Shown here: positions 17,014 through 25,324 of the stretch, piece by piece | How the letters are laid out: every line of letters starts with the position of its first letter | Numbering within the stretch: position 1 is the stretch's first letter | Assembly: GCF_036013525.1 (NCBI RefSeq) | Contig: NZ_CP107853.1 | Location: 9,920,001-9,984,000, forward strand | DNA: 64,000 nucleotides | Reading direction: 5' to 3' | DNA from: Nonomuraea sp. NBC_00507 | Lineage (GTDB): Bacteria > Actinomycetota > Actinomycetes > Streptosporangiales > Streptosporangiaceae | Translations under genes and position numbers: made by a program | The notes under the pieces: generated by a model | The model's database searches: none | Seen by the model: only the letters and a program-made list of their open reading frames with translations | Told to the model about the DNA's origin: nothing

Positions 17014-17870
17014 ACCTTGGCCTCGAGGCTCGTCCGTAGCGGTTCTTCGGCGGCGCTCGCCTGGTCGAAGAAGTCACCGTCGCCGAAGGCGTCGTCGACG
17101 AAGATCCCGATCGAGAGGCCGGACGTGGCGGCCGAGGACGAGGATGAGGACGTCGTGGGCGCGGTGCCGCCGCAGGCGCTCGCGGTCAGCAGGGTCGTGG
17201 CGGCGAGGAGGAGGGCCTTGGTACGCATGTCATGAGTTTCTTGCCAGTGCAGGACGGGCTCGAAGGTCGGAGGAGTGACCATCCAGAGGGCCTCGACCGT
17301 CTCGGGGCCGGGGTTGCGGTACCAGTGCGGCGTGGCGCACTGGTACGTGATGGAGTCGCCGGCTTCGAGCACGTGACACGTGCCGTCGAGCCAGACTTCG
17401 TGCCGTCCGGACAGGACGATGCCGAATCCCTCGCCCGGATGGGAGAACGGAGTGGCGGATGTGTCGTAGCCGGGTGGGGCCGTCACCCAGACCACCTCGA
17501 GCGCGCCTCTGAGCGACGGGGTCAGCAGCTCCAGCTGGGCGTCGCCGGCGATCCCGTCACGCGCGCCCAGTGTGCGCCGGTCGACCCTGCGTACCACCGG
17601 CGACTGCCGCTCGGGCACGTGGAACAGATGGCCGACCGAGATGTTCAGGGCGTGGGCCAGCTGCGCGAGCGTGTTGATCGACGGGTTGGCGATTCCACGT
17701 TCGATCTCGCTGACCACACCGATGCTCACTCCGGACAGGTCGCTGAGCGCCTGCAGGGACAGGTGGCGCTGCCCGCGCAGTTCGCGGATCTTCGCGCCCA
17801 CCTTGCTCAGCAGTTGCTCGTCAGGAGCGACGTTCGTCTCGGCGCCACCCCACGCAGCGCTCCTGGCCAT
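17001..17870 (-). CDS. XRE-cupin regulator fused in frame to a truncated lipoprotein (chimera)
   Basis: Residues 1-214 are a HipB/XRE-type regulator: helix-turn-helix HLSLQALSDLSGVSIGVVSE, then a cupin domain (FSHPGEGFGIVLSGRHEVWL, ITYQCATPHWYRNPG). No stop follows. The frame runs into MRTKALLLAATTLLTASACG, a textbook lipoprotein signal (lipobox TASAC) at 17228, then SIGIFVDDAFGDGDFFDQAS, which resembles the start of BMP-type or other binding proteins, and stops after about 55 residues where GH84 debris begins. A ribosome site GGAAGGAG precedes the regulator ATG; none precedes the internal ATG. The chimera probably arose by deletion. The regulator domain may still work. Confidence 0.75.
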   Translation of the reverse strand: MARSAAWGGAETNVAPDEQLLSKVGAKIRELRGQRHLSLQALSDLSGVSIGVVSEIERGIANPSINTLAQLAHALNISVGHLFHVPERQSPVVRRVDRRTLGARDGIAGDAQLELLTPSLRGALEVVWVTAPPGYDTSATPFSHPGEGFGIVLSGRHEVWLDGTCHVLEAGDSITYQCATPHWYRNPGPETVEALWMVTPPTFEPVLHWQETHDMRTKALLLAATTLLTASACGGTAPTTSSSSSSAATSGLSIGIFVDDAFGDGDFFDQASAAEEPLRTSLEAKVNNL

Positions 17871-18093
17871 CCGCGTCTCCTTCCGGATTTCGCCATATCG
17901 AAAAATTTCAATAGAACGAACATAGGTCGCCGGATGGATCTCGCATTGCGAGCACGATCGCGCAGGTAAGCGCTTCGCAGGATTGATGTCAGCGGCGTTG
18001 CGGACACCGGGTGTCGCTTGCCGAGCAGCCGGTCGCCGTGCAGGCCTGTCCGATGTGTCCGCGCGGCCTCGTACCGAATATGCAGCCGGTCAA

Positions 18094-19278
18094 TCAGTCC
18101 GGGGCAGGGTCCTCGAGCTCGTCGATGAGGCAGGCGAGGTAGAGACTGAGACAGGTCCTGGCGTCCTTGAAGCCGGGACCGAGCAGCGTCTCGATCTTGT
18201 TGAGGCGGTAGACCAGCGTGTTGCGGTGGATGTGCAGCGCGTTCGACGCCCGTACGAGGTGAAAGCCGGACTCGCACCAGGCGGTGATGGTTCTCCTGGT
18301 GACCTTCCACCCGGGTTCCCGCCGCAACGGGCCGATCGTCGCCTCGGCGAACCTGGACCGCGCCCCGTGCGCCACCGTGGTCAGCAGATCGTGCACGCGT
18401 ACGTCCGCGATTCGGGTGACGCGTTCGCCGCGCCCCAGGCGATCGGCCAGGTAGAGGGTGTTGGCCGCGTCCCGGTAAGAGTCGTGGAGCTGCGTGACGG
18501 AAGCCGCGAGGCCGCCGACGCCTATCCTGCACGCGATCCCGCGCGGCCGCATGAGGTCGCCGGCCACCTGCCTGCATCTGGCCAGCAGGTCCGCGAGCGG
18601 ATCCGCGTCGTGCGGCGCCGCGAGATGGTGCAGGACGACGAACCGTCCCGAAGCGATGCTGCCGAGCAGATCTCGCGCGTCGGGAAACCTACGGCGCAGC
18701 ACCCGCAGGATGGCTGAACGCAGCGTCCCGGGCTCCGACGGCGAGCGGATCTCCTGGGTCGGGGCGTCGATGTCCATGACCACGACACAGCGGCGCAGCC
18801 GCAGGTCGTGCCCCAGCTCGTGAGCCTTGAACGCGATGAGGTCGGGCTCGGCGATCTCCGGATCGTAGTGGGCCAGGTCTCGCAGGAGGTCCTCGACGGC
18901 GCTCTCCCTCAGCAGCAGCGATCGCTGGAGCAGGGACTCGCGGAGCAGGATCTCCGTCTGGTTGCGCACCACCAGGCCGAAGCGCTCGACCTGCTCCGGG
19001 TCGCCGGTGATGCCGACGGTCCCGACGGATTCGCCGTTCAGCAGGATCGGCAGCGTGATGCCCGGTTGCACGCCGATGAGCCCCCTGGCGGCCTCGAGGC
19101 CGTGGCTCGCCGCGCGCAGGGTGTGCATGACCTCGACCGACGCCTCGTGAAAGGTCCCCAGGCGCGCGGTGTCCCCGCTCCCGATCACCATGCCCTCTCT
19201 GTCGGTAATAAGCACGTTAAATCCGATGATCGTGCTTGTTTCCCGGGCGATCTCCTGGGCGATCAACGGTGTCAGCAT
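18094..19278 (-). CDS. CdaR/PucR-type transcriptional regulator
   Basis: 395-residue activator-type protein. The N-terminal putative sugar-diacid recognition domain starts MLTPLIAQEIARETSTIIGF and includes NVLITDREGMVIGSGD and PILLNGESVGTVGITGDP. A GGDEF-like middle follows, and the C-terminal PucR helix-turn-helix is visible as ALHIHRNTLVYRLNKIETLL. I chose ATG 19278 rather than the GTG at 19290 because GTGGAGG stands just before it and the family begins with ML. It is divergent from an amino-acid importer and DadA-like oxidase, which it probably controls; CdaR relatives usually sense sugar diacids, so the effector here is uncertain. Confidence 0.9.
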   Translation of the reverse strand: MLTPLIAQEIARETSTIIGFNVLITDREGMVIGSGDTARLGTFHEASVEVMHTLRAASHGLEAARGLIGVQPGITLPILLNGESVGTVGITGDPEQVERFGLVVRNQTEILLRESLLQRSLLLRESAVEDLLRDLAHYDPEIAEPDLIAFKAHELGHDLRLRRCVVVMDIDAPTQEIRSPSEPGTLRSAILRVLRRRFPDARDLLGSIASGRFVVLHHLAAPHDADPLADLLARCRQVAGDLMRPRGIACRIGVGGLAASVTQLHDSYRDAANTLYLADRLGRGERVTRIADVRVHDLLTTVAHGARSRFAEATIGPLRREPGWKVTRRTITAWCESGFHLVRASNALHIHRNTLVYRLNKIETLLGPGFKDARTCLSLYLACLIDELEDPAPD

Positions 19279-19319
19279 CGGCGCCTCCACACGCGAATCA
19301 GGGCAGAGCTGTACGGATC

Positions 19320-19357
19320 ATACGACGACATTTCGCAAATATCGTGACGATTCGTAT
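19320..19357. promoter_or_regulatory. AT-rich divergent promoter region with ATACGA/TCGTAT inverted repeat
   Basis: The 220-bp gap between the CdaR-type gene and the binding-protein gene contains an unusually AT-rich patch flanked by ATACGA and TCGTAT, an inverted repeat with a 26-bp spacer. It is a candidate binding site for the CdaR-type regulator and overlaps the probable promoter of one or both genes. Seen by eye only. Confidence 0.3.
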
Positions 19358-19498
19358 TAGTCGGCCAATGACGTGGACGCGCTGGCCACCTAGTGTTCAC
19401 CCATCAGCCAGGAGTCGCCCACCAGTCCACCCCGCGATCAAACGAGCGACGCCAGCGATCTACAACCCCCCATCTCCCCCGCGAAGGGTGAAAGCCTC

Positions 19499-20437
19499 AT
19501 GTGGACCTCTCGAGTACCTCGTCCGCGTCTGGCGAGATTGGTCGCCGGGCTCGCCACCGTGTTCCTGGCCGCGTCCTGCTCCTCCACCGCCACCTCCGCC
19601 GAGCAGCCGGCGACGACCCCGGACAACCCCCTCGGCACCATCGAGCCCGGCGTGCTGACCGTGGCGATCCAGCCGTACGCCCCCTACACCGACAAGCAGG
19701 GCGACGGCATGACCGGCCTCGACGCCGACATCGTCAACGCGGTCGCCGAACGGCTGAAGCTCACGGTCAAGGTCGAGGTCACGGACTTCGCGGGCATGCT
19801 CGCCGGAGTCCAGTCACGCCGCTACGACATGACCGTGGGCGGCGTCGCCTGGACCGCGGAGCGCCAGAAGTCCGGCCTGTTCACCGATCCGCCGTACTAC
19901 TCTCCTCCTGCCATGGCGGTGCGCTCGGGCAAGACGTACCAGACCGTCAACGACCTGCAGGGACTCCAGCTCGGCACGGTCGAGGGATACGTGTGGGTCA
20001 AGTCCATCCAGCAGGTGCCGGGCGCCAAGCTGCACGCCTACCCGGACGGCAACGGGGTCCTGGACGACCTGGGCGCCGCCCGCATCGACGTCGGGTTCCT
20101 CGACCCGCTGATCATCCTCGCGGCGCAGCAGGCGCGCCCTGATCTGAAGATCTCGACGCAGTACCTCACTCCGCCCACCGACGACGCGGTCAAGGCGCAT
20201 CCGGCATACGACTACTTCCGGCCGTACATGACCGCCTTCTACCTGCCGAAGCAGGCCACCGCACTGGAGAAGGCCTTCTCCGAAGAGATCCGCAAGATGT
20301 ACGCCAGCGGCGAGATGACCACATTGGTGAAGAAGTACGGCGCCGACCCCGACCAGTTCCTGAAGCCCGCGCCGACCATGGCCAAGACCCGCCAGGGCGT
20401 CGACCGCCCGGCCGACTGGGCCCCGCCGTCCATCTGA
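19499..20437 (+). CDS. amino-acid ABC transporter substrate-binding lipoprotein (family 3)
   Basis: 312-residue binding protein with signal MWTSRVPRPRLARLVAGLA and lipobox LAASC. The family 3 fold is seen in LTVAIQPYAPYTDKQGDGMT, GLDADIVNAVAERLKL and YDMTVGGVAWTAERQKSGLF, the ligand-binding segment. ATG 19499 follows GAAGGGTGA. It feeds the permease-ATPase fusion encoded next. The combination with a DadA-like oxidase suggests uptake and oxidative deamination of an amino acid, perhaps a D-amino acid or N-substituted one (inference). Confidence 0.9.
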   Translation: MWTSRVPRPRLARLVAGLATVFLAASCSSTATSAEQPATTPDNPLGTIEPGVLTVAIQPYAPYTDKQGDGMTGLDADIVNAVAERLKLTVKVEVTDFAGMLAGVQSRRYDMTVGGVAWTAERQKSGLFTDPPYYSPPAMAVRSGKTYQTVNDLQGLQLGTVEGYVWVKSIQQVPGAKLHAYPDGNGVLDDLGAARIDVGFLDPLIILAAQQARPDLKISTQYLTPPTDDAVKAHPAYDYFRPYMTAFYLPKQATALEKAFSEEIRKMYASGEMTTLVKKYGADPDQFLKPAPTMAKTRQGVDRPADWAPPSI

Positions 20438-20455
20438 GCCTCCACGGAGATCCCC

Positions 20456-21967
20456 ATGTTCCAGGTGCCCTGGCCGGAGTACGCCGGCGATCTCGCCGCC
20501 GGGCTGTTGAAGACCCTCGAGTACACCGTGGCCGGTTTCGCCGGCGCGGTCGTCCTCGGCTTGCTGCTGGCGCTCATGCGGCTCAGCGGCCTCCGGTCGC
20601 TCCGCTGGCCCGCGGCGACGTACACCGAGGTGTTCAAGAACATCCCGCTGCTCGCCATCATCTTCGTGACCTACTTCGGCCTGGGCTCCATCGGCATACG
20701 GCTGGACGTCTTCAGCGCGGGGGCGCTCAGCCTCGTGATCTTCTACGCCGCCTACCTCTCGGAGACCTTCAGGTCGGCCATCTCCGGCGTCCACCACGGG
20801 CAGCGCGAGGCGGCCGAGGCGCTGGGGTTGGGCCGGGTCAGCACGTTCTCCTGGGTGATCTTCCCCCAGGCGCTGCGGCTGGCGCTGCCCGGCACCAACA
20901 CCATGCTGGTCGACCTGCTGAAGTCCACCTCGCTCCTGGTCACGATCTCCGCCGCGGAGCTGATGTCGGAGGCCCGCCTGATCACCTCGGCCACCTTCAG
21001 GGCGCTGGAGGTGTACCTGGTCATCGCGGGCATCTACTTCCTGTTGTGCTACCCGCTGTCCCAGGGCCTGCTCTGGTTCGAGCGCCGCATCCGCGCGGGG
21101 ACTCCGCTGTCCTGGCGACGCCGCCGGCGGCTCCGCGCCGCGGCGGCCCTGCTCTCCGCCGACGGCGACACGCCCGCCCCCTCCGGTACGGCCGGCGGCC
21201 CCGTCCAGCAGGAGACCGTGGTCCGGATCGAGCACCTCGGCAAGTCGTTCGACGGCCGCCAGGTGCTCGACGCCGTCAGCCTGATGGTCGGTCGCGGGAA
21301 GATCGTCAGCATCATCGGGCAGAGCGGCGGCGGCAAGACGACGCTGCTGCGCTGCGTCAACCTCCTCGAACGACCCGAGCGTGGGCTCATCGAGGTCAAC
21401 GGTGAGCCGATCTTCACGGATCGGGGGATCGTCAGCCGTGACCTGGCGCGGCTGCGCCGCTCGGTCGGCATGGTGTTCCAGCGGTTCAACCTGTTCCCGC
21501 ACCTGACCGCGGTGGAGAACGTGATGCTCGCCCAGCTGCTCGCGGGCGTCGCCGAGCAGACCGCCGTGGAGCGCGCGGTCGGGCTGCTGCGCCGGGTGGG
21601 GCTGGCGCACCGGGGTACCGCCTACCCCGAGCAGATGTCGGGCGGCGAACAGCAGCGCGTGGCCATCGCCCGCGCTCTCGCACTGCAGCCTTCGGTCCTG
21701 CTGTTCGACGAACCCACCTCGTCACTGGACCCCGAGTCGACGGCCGAGGTGCTGACGGTGATGCGGGAGCTCGCCGACGACGGGATGACGATGATCCTGG
21801 TGACTCACGAGCTGACGTTCGCCCGCGACGTGGCCGACTGGGTGGTCTTCGTCGACGGCGGGCGCATCGTCGAGGAAGGGCTGCCCGGCGACGTGCTGTC
21901 GCGCCCGCGCGAAGCCCGTACGCGTGCCTTCCTGTCCAGCCATCTCGCGGTCAGCGCGGAGGCATGA
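20456..21967 (+). CDS. amino-acid ABC transporter permease-ATPase fusion
   Basis: 503-residue fused importer. Residues 1 to about 225 are a HisM-type permease (GLLKTLEYTVAGFAGAVVLG, EVFKNIPLLAIIFVTYFGLG, EAA loop EAAEALGLGRVSTFSWVIFP). A linker rich in Arg, Ala and Pro leads to a GlnQ-type ATPase from about residue 245: Walker A GQSGGGKTT, Q-loop VFQRFNLFPHL, signature MSGGEQQRVAIA, Walker B LLFDEPTSSLD, switch LVTHELTFA. Such fusions are known in actinobacteria and imply a homodimeric importer. It starts 18 bp after the binding-protein gene. Confidence 0.92.
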   Translation: MFQVPWPEYAGDLAAGLLKTLEYTVAGFAGAVVLGLLLALMRLSGLRSLRWPAATYTEVFKNIPLLAIIFVTYFGLGSIGIRLDVFSAGALSLVIFYAAYLSETFRSAISGVHHGQREAAEALGLGRVSTFSWVIFPQALRLALPGTNTMLVDLLKSTSLLVTISAAELMSEARLITSATFRALEVYLVIAGIYFLLCYPLSQGLLWFERRIRAGTPLSWRRRRRLRAAAALLSADGDTPAPSGTAGGPVQQETVVRIEHLGKSFDGRQVLDAVSLMVGRGKIVSIIGQSGGGKTTLLRCVNLLERPERGLIEVNGEPIFTDRGIVSRDLARLRRSVGMVFQRFNLFPHLTAVENVMLAQLLAGVAEQTAVERAVGLLRRVGLAHRGTAYPEQMSGGEQQRVAIARALALQPSVLLFDEPTSSLDPESTAEVLTVMRELADDGMTMILVTHELTFARDVADWVVFVDGGRIVEEGLPGDVLSRPREARTRAFLSSHLAVSAEA

Positions 21968-21968
21968 C

Positions 21969-23234
21969 GTGGCGATCACGGAACACCCCGTCCTCATCGT
22001 GGGCGGCGGTGTCGTGGGACTGTGCGCGGCACACTACCTGACGGCCGCCGGCGTCGAGGTGGAGGTGGCCGAGCGCTCGAGCCTCGCCTCCGGCGCCTCC
22101 TGGGGCAATGCGGGCTGGGTCTGCCTCAGCCATTCCACGCCCGTGCCCGCCCCCGGGGTGGCCCGGTACGGCTTGCGATCCCTGGGCCGCCCCGACTCCC
22201 CCCTCTACATCCGGCCTTCGGCGGATCCCCGCTTCCTCGCCTGGCTGTGGCGGTTCTGGCGCAACAGCGGCGAGACCACCTTCCAGCGCGGCTACGCGGC
22301 CCTCGCGGAGCTGAACCGGCCCACGTTCGACCTGTTCGACGAGCTCGCGGAGGCAGGCGTCGACACCGCGCTCGAACGTCCGGGACTCGTGCACGCCTTC
22401 CTGTCCGAGCAGGAGGCCCTGCACCACCTCCACGTCCAGCAGGCGATGGCGGCAGGACGCTACGAAATGCCCGACGACGTCGTCGTGGGTGACGACGCGC
22501 ACAAGCTGGACCCCGCGCTGTCACCCGAGGTCCGGGCGGCGTACCTGGTGCGGGGCGAGGGCGTGCTGGACCCCCGGCGGCTGGTGGAATCGCTCGGCAA
22601 GGTGGTCCGCAAGGCCGGCGGCCGCATTCACGAACACGTCGCGGTGACCGGCTTTCGTACGTCCGGAGGCCGGGTGGCCGCCGTCCGCACCAGCACCGGC
22701 GAGATCGCCTGCCGGGCGGTGGTCATCGCCGCCGGCATGTGGACGCCCCGCCTGCTGCGGCTGCTCGGGCTGCGCCTGGCCATGCAGGCGGGCAAGGGCT
22801 ACAGCTTCACGGTCGATCTCGAGCTGGCGCCGCAGCACTCGCTGTATCTGGGTGACCGGCGCATCGTGGCCTCCCGGATCGGCGGCACGACCAGGCTCGC
22901 CGGAACCATGGAGCTCAGCGGCGACAACCGCCGCCTGAACTGGCAGCGCATCGTCGCCATCGCCAGGGGCAGCCGCCGCTACCTCGGCGACTGGTTCGAC
23001 GACCAGGACGACCTGCCGCGGCTGATCCGCGACCCCTGGGTGGGAGGCAGGCCCCTGCTGCCGGACGGCCTGCCGATCGTCGACCGGCTCCCCGGCCACG
23101 ACAACGTCTTCCTCGCCACGGGACACGGCATGCTGGGAGTGACGCTCGGACCCGCCACCGGCCGCGCCCTGGCCGACTTCCTGCTGAGCGGCCGCCGCCC
23201 CGCGGTGCTCGCGCCCTTCTCGTTCAGCCGCTGA
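21969..23234 (+). CDS. FAD-dependent amino-acid oxidase/dehydrogenase (DadA-like)
   Basis: 421-residue flavoprotein of the DAO superfamily. VLIVGGGVVGLCAAHYLT is the N-terminal GxGxxG motif, SLASGASWGNAGW the FAD contact, and LPIVDRLPGHDNVFLATGHG with MLGVTLGPATGRALADF the C-terminal FAD motif of DadA-type D-amino-acid dehydrogenases. The GTG start at 21969 is placed by GGAGG 8 bp upstream, which lies inside the 3' end of the importer gene. It is the last gene of the CdaR-linked operon and would oxidise the imported amino acid to a keto acid. D-specificity is inferred from family only. Confidence 0.87.
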   Translation: MAITEHPVLIVGGGVVGLCAAHYLTAAGVEVEVAERSSLASGASWGNAGWVCLSHSTPVPAPGVARYGLRSLGRPDSPLYIRPSADPRFLAWLWRFWRNSGETTFQRGYAALAELNRPTFDLFDELAEAGVDTALERPGLVHAFLSEQEALHHLHVQQAMAAGRYEMPDDVVVGDDAHKLDPALSPEVRAAYLVRGEGVLDPRRLVESLGKVVRKAGGRIHEHVAVTGFRTSGGRVAAVRTSTGEIACRAVVIAAGMWTPRLLRLLGLRLAMQAGKGYSFTVDLELAPQHSLYLGDRRIVASRIGGTTRLAGTMELSGDNRRLNWQRIVAIARGSRRYLGDWFDDQDDLPRLIRDPWVGGRPLLPDGLPIVDRLPGHDNVFLATGHGMLGVTLGPATGRALADFLLSGRRPAVLAPFSFSR

Positions 23235-23323
23235 CGTCGACGGCGTTCCACCGGCTTGTCATGACCTGCCCGTGCGGAGACATTCCTGACCGCCTTCCAG
23301 CACCGGCGCCACTACAACATGAG

Positions 23324-25324
23324 TCAGCGTCGACGGGTGCCGAGGGATCCCTCAACAGGCGCAGCGCCGTTGTCAGCTCGGGTGAGGGGCAAGGACTCCC
23401 ACGAGGCTCGGATTCTCGCCAGCTCGGCCCTTGCCAGATGGTTCGCCACGCCGATGCCGGCCCTGGCCCTGGCCAGGTCGGTCAGTACGGCCTCCGCCTC
23501 CGGCGCTCGCAGCTTGGCCGAGATCGTGGAGTCCTGGAAGACGTGTATCACCGTCGCGAGGAAGAGGAGCATCGTGCCGATCGTCGACTCGTCGTCGTCG
23601 ACGACGAGATCGTCCTCGGAGATCTCGCGGTCGCGTGACAGCAGGGCCGCCAGCACGGCGGGCACGCGCTGGTCCGCGCTGCCTACTATGCGTTCCAGTT
23701 CGCGCTTGACCAGCCGCTGAGTGGTCTTGTGCAGCGACTGGTTGGTTCTGTCGGAGTCCGCGGTGACGATGATTCCCGCCCTGGCGGTGCGGACCAGGTC
23801 GCGAGGTATGCCACCGGCCAGCGCGTTGAACAGCCCGACGAAAGGGAGAGGAACGCCGACTACCCGCGGTTCGAGCAGGCGAGCGGCCAGTTTCTGGTCC
23901 AGCGGTTCGCACCTCACCACCTCGTCGATGGCGCTGTCGAACACACCGCGCTCTCCCACGTGGGCCAGGTCGGCCGCGCGCAGCGCCTCGTCCGACACCG
24001 TAAGGACGAACAGGCACCCCTGCACGTCGAAGATGACCTTGATCTCGTTGAGGAACTTCTCCGCATCCTCAGCGGGCTGGATTCTGTCCAGTTCGTCGAT
24101 GCCGATCATCAAGCTCTTCCCCCGCTCGGCCATCGCGATCTGTTCGAGGAACCGCTTCAGCTCCGAGACGACTTCTGGATGCGTCAGCGGCTGCCGTGCC
24201 CAGCTGCCACCACCTTTCTGCGACAGGCCCAGCCACGGCAGTGTCAGCCCGCCTTCGCTCGTGCGTGTCTGCAGGTGGGTGATCTGCCGCAGATGCAGCC
24301 GCGCCAGCCTGCGCATGGACCGCGGCCCGTCCCCGTCGATCACCACTTTGCACGCCGCCGCGAACAGGTGCAGTATGAAGTCTCTCTTGTCATAGAGCAC
24401 GGGCGCTTCCACCACGACGCTCCGCGTCTTGCTGTCCCCGCACAGCGCCTTGAGGAGTGCGCTCTTCCCGACACCGCGCGGTCCGGACAGCGCGATGCTG
24501 CCATCGCGCATCCCCCCTATCGCGGCTCGTACCCGGTCCGCGGCGGGTGTGTCGACGTAGGTCGACACACTGTCCCACACGCGTTCGAGGCTCTCAGTCC
24601 GGGCTACCGCCAGCGTGGTGGAGTAGAGCTGTGCCTTGGCCGTGTCGACTTCGGTGCGCAGTCTTTCGCGAAGAGCGTTGCGCAAGGAGTCGCGGGCCTG
24701 TTTGCAGGAGATGTCCAACCGCTCCTTGTCCCGCCTGACTGCTTGCGGGTCGATCAACGCCAGCAGCCAGGACCGGACAGGTTTGCCGAACAACGCCACC
24801 CACAACAATGTGCTCACACCCACACTTGCCAGAGCGGCGGGCCAGCCGAGTTCGGTCAACGTGAGGTATCCGCCCGCTCCCACCGTCACCAATCCGATCA
24901 GCGCCAGGGTGGCGTCCGAGGGACCGACCAATGGCCGCCTCCAGCCGCCCTCGGCCGGCGTCAGGATCCAGGCGATGCCGAACGCCAATCCCGCGCCGAC
25001 CACCATTCCGCCAAGAGCCCACAGCGCTCCCGGCAGAGGGTCGGACAGCGGCGAGGTTGCTCTGCCGAAGAGCCAGCACGCCGCGAGCGTCGTGAGGAGG
25101 CAGAGTGTGAGATCGGCGGCAGGCCACACCGCACGCCAACCCCTGGGCGGCAGCCGGGCGGCGAGCTGATCATGATCGTGCACCCGGTCGTTCTGCGTGA
25201 GCACCACCGAGAAATGCTTTCTGGCGGCGGCCTCGAAGTCGCGTGGCAGGGTGGCGCCCTGAGCCATGGCTTCGGCGGTGATTTCCGTGACGGCCTCCGC
25301 GATCACCGAGTCGAAGTCGCACAT
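23324..25324 (-). CDS. membrane-anchored P-loop NTPase (STAND/KAP-like), partner of PBP-like receptor
   Basis: 666-residue protein of unknown function. Four hydrophobic segments occur at about residues 67-87, 100-122, 138-155 and 165-180. A soluble part follows with Walker A GPRGVGKS at 281-288 and Walker B LMIGIDELD at about 404-412; the DELDRIQ that follows is typical of AAA/STAND or KAP-type ATPases, and a helical C-terminal region with VFDSAIDEVVRCEPLD and GGIPRDLVRTARAG (sensor-like) fits that class. There is no recognisable effector domain. Its ATG overlaps the TGA of the receptor gene by one base (TGATG), so the two are coupled and probably act together at the membrane. KAP NTPases carry helices between the Walker motifs, whereas here they lie before them. 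Confidence 0.75.
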   Translation of the reverse strand: MCDFDSVIAEAVTEITAEAMAQGATLPRDFEAAARKHFSVVLTQNDRVHDHDQLAARLPPRGWRAVWPAADLTLCLLTTLAACWLFGRATSPLSDPLPGALWALGGMVVGAGLAFGIAWILTPAEGGWRRPLVGPSDATLALIGLVTVGAGGYLTLTELGWPAALASVGVSTLLWVALFGKPVRSWLLALIDPQAVRRDKERLDISCKQARDSLRNALRERLRTEVDTAKAQLYSTTLAVARTESLERVWDSVSTYVDTPAADRVRAAIGGMRDGSIALSGPRGVGKSALLKALCGDSKTRSVVVEAPVLYDKRDFILHLFAAACKVVIDGDGPRSMRRLARLHLRQITHLQTRTSEGGLTLPWLGLSQKGGGSWARQPLTHPEVVSELKRFLEQIAMAERGKSLMIGIDELDRIQPAEDAEKFLNEIKVIFDVQGCLFVLTVSDEALRAADLAHVGERGVFDSAIDEVVRCEPLDQKLAARLLEPRVVGVPLPFVGLFNALAGGIPRDLVRTARAGIIVTADSDRTNQSLHKTTQRLVKRELERIVGSADQRVPAVLAALLSRDREISEDDLVVDDDESTIGTMLLFLATVIHVFQDSTISAKLRAPEAEAVLTDLARARAGIGVANHLARAELARIRASWESLPLTRADNGAAPVEGSLGTRRR

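Noticed and set aside
19814..21610. 598-residue minus-strand open frame
   Set aside because: Antisense to the amino-acid importer; composition of Gln, Glu, Arg and Gly without a fold signature.
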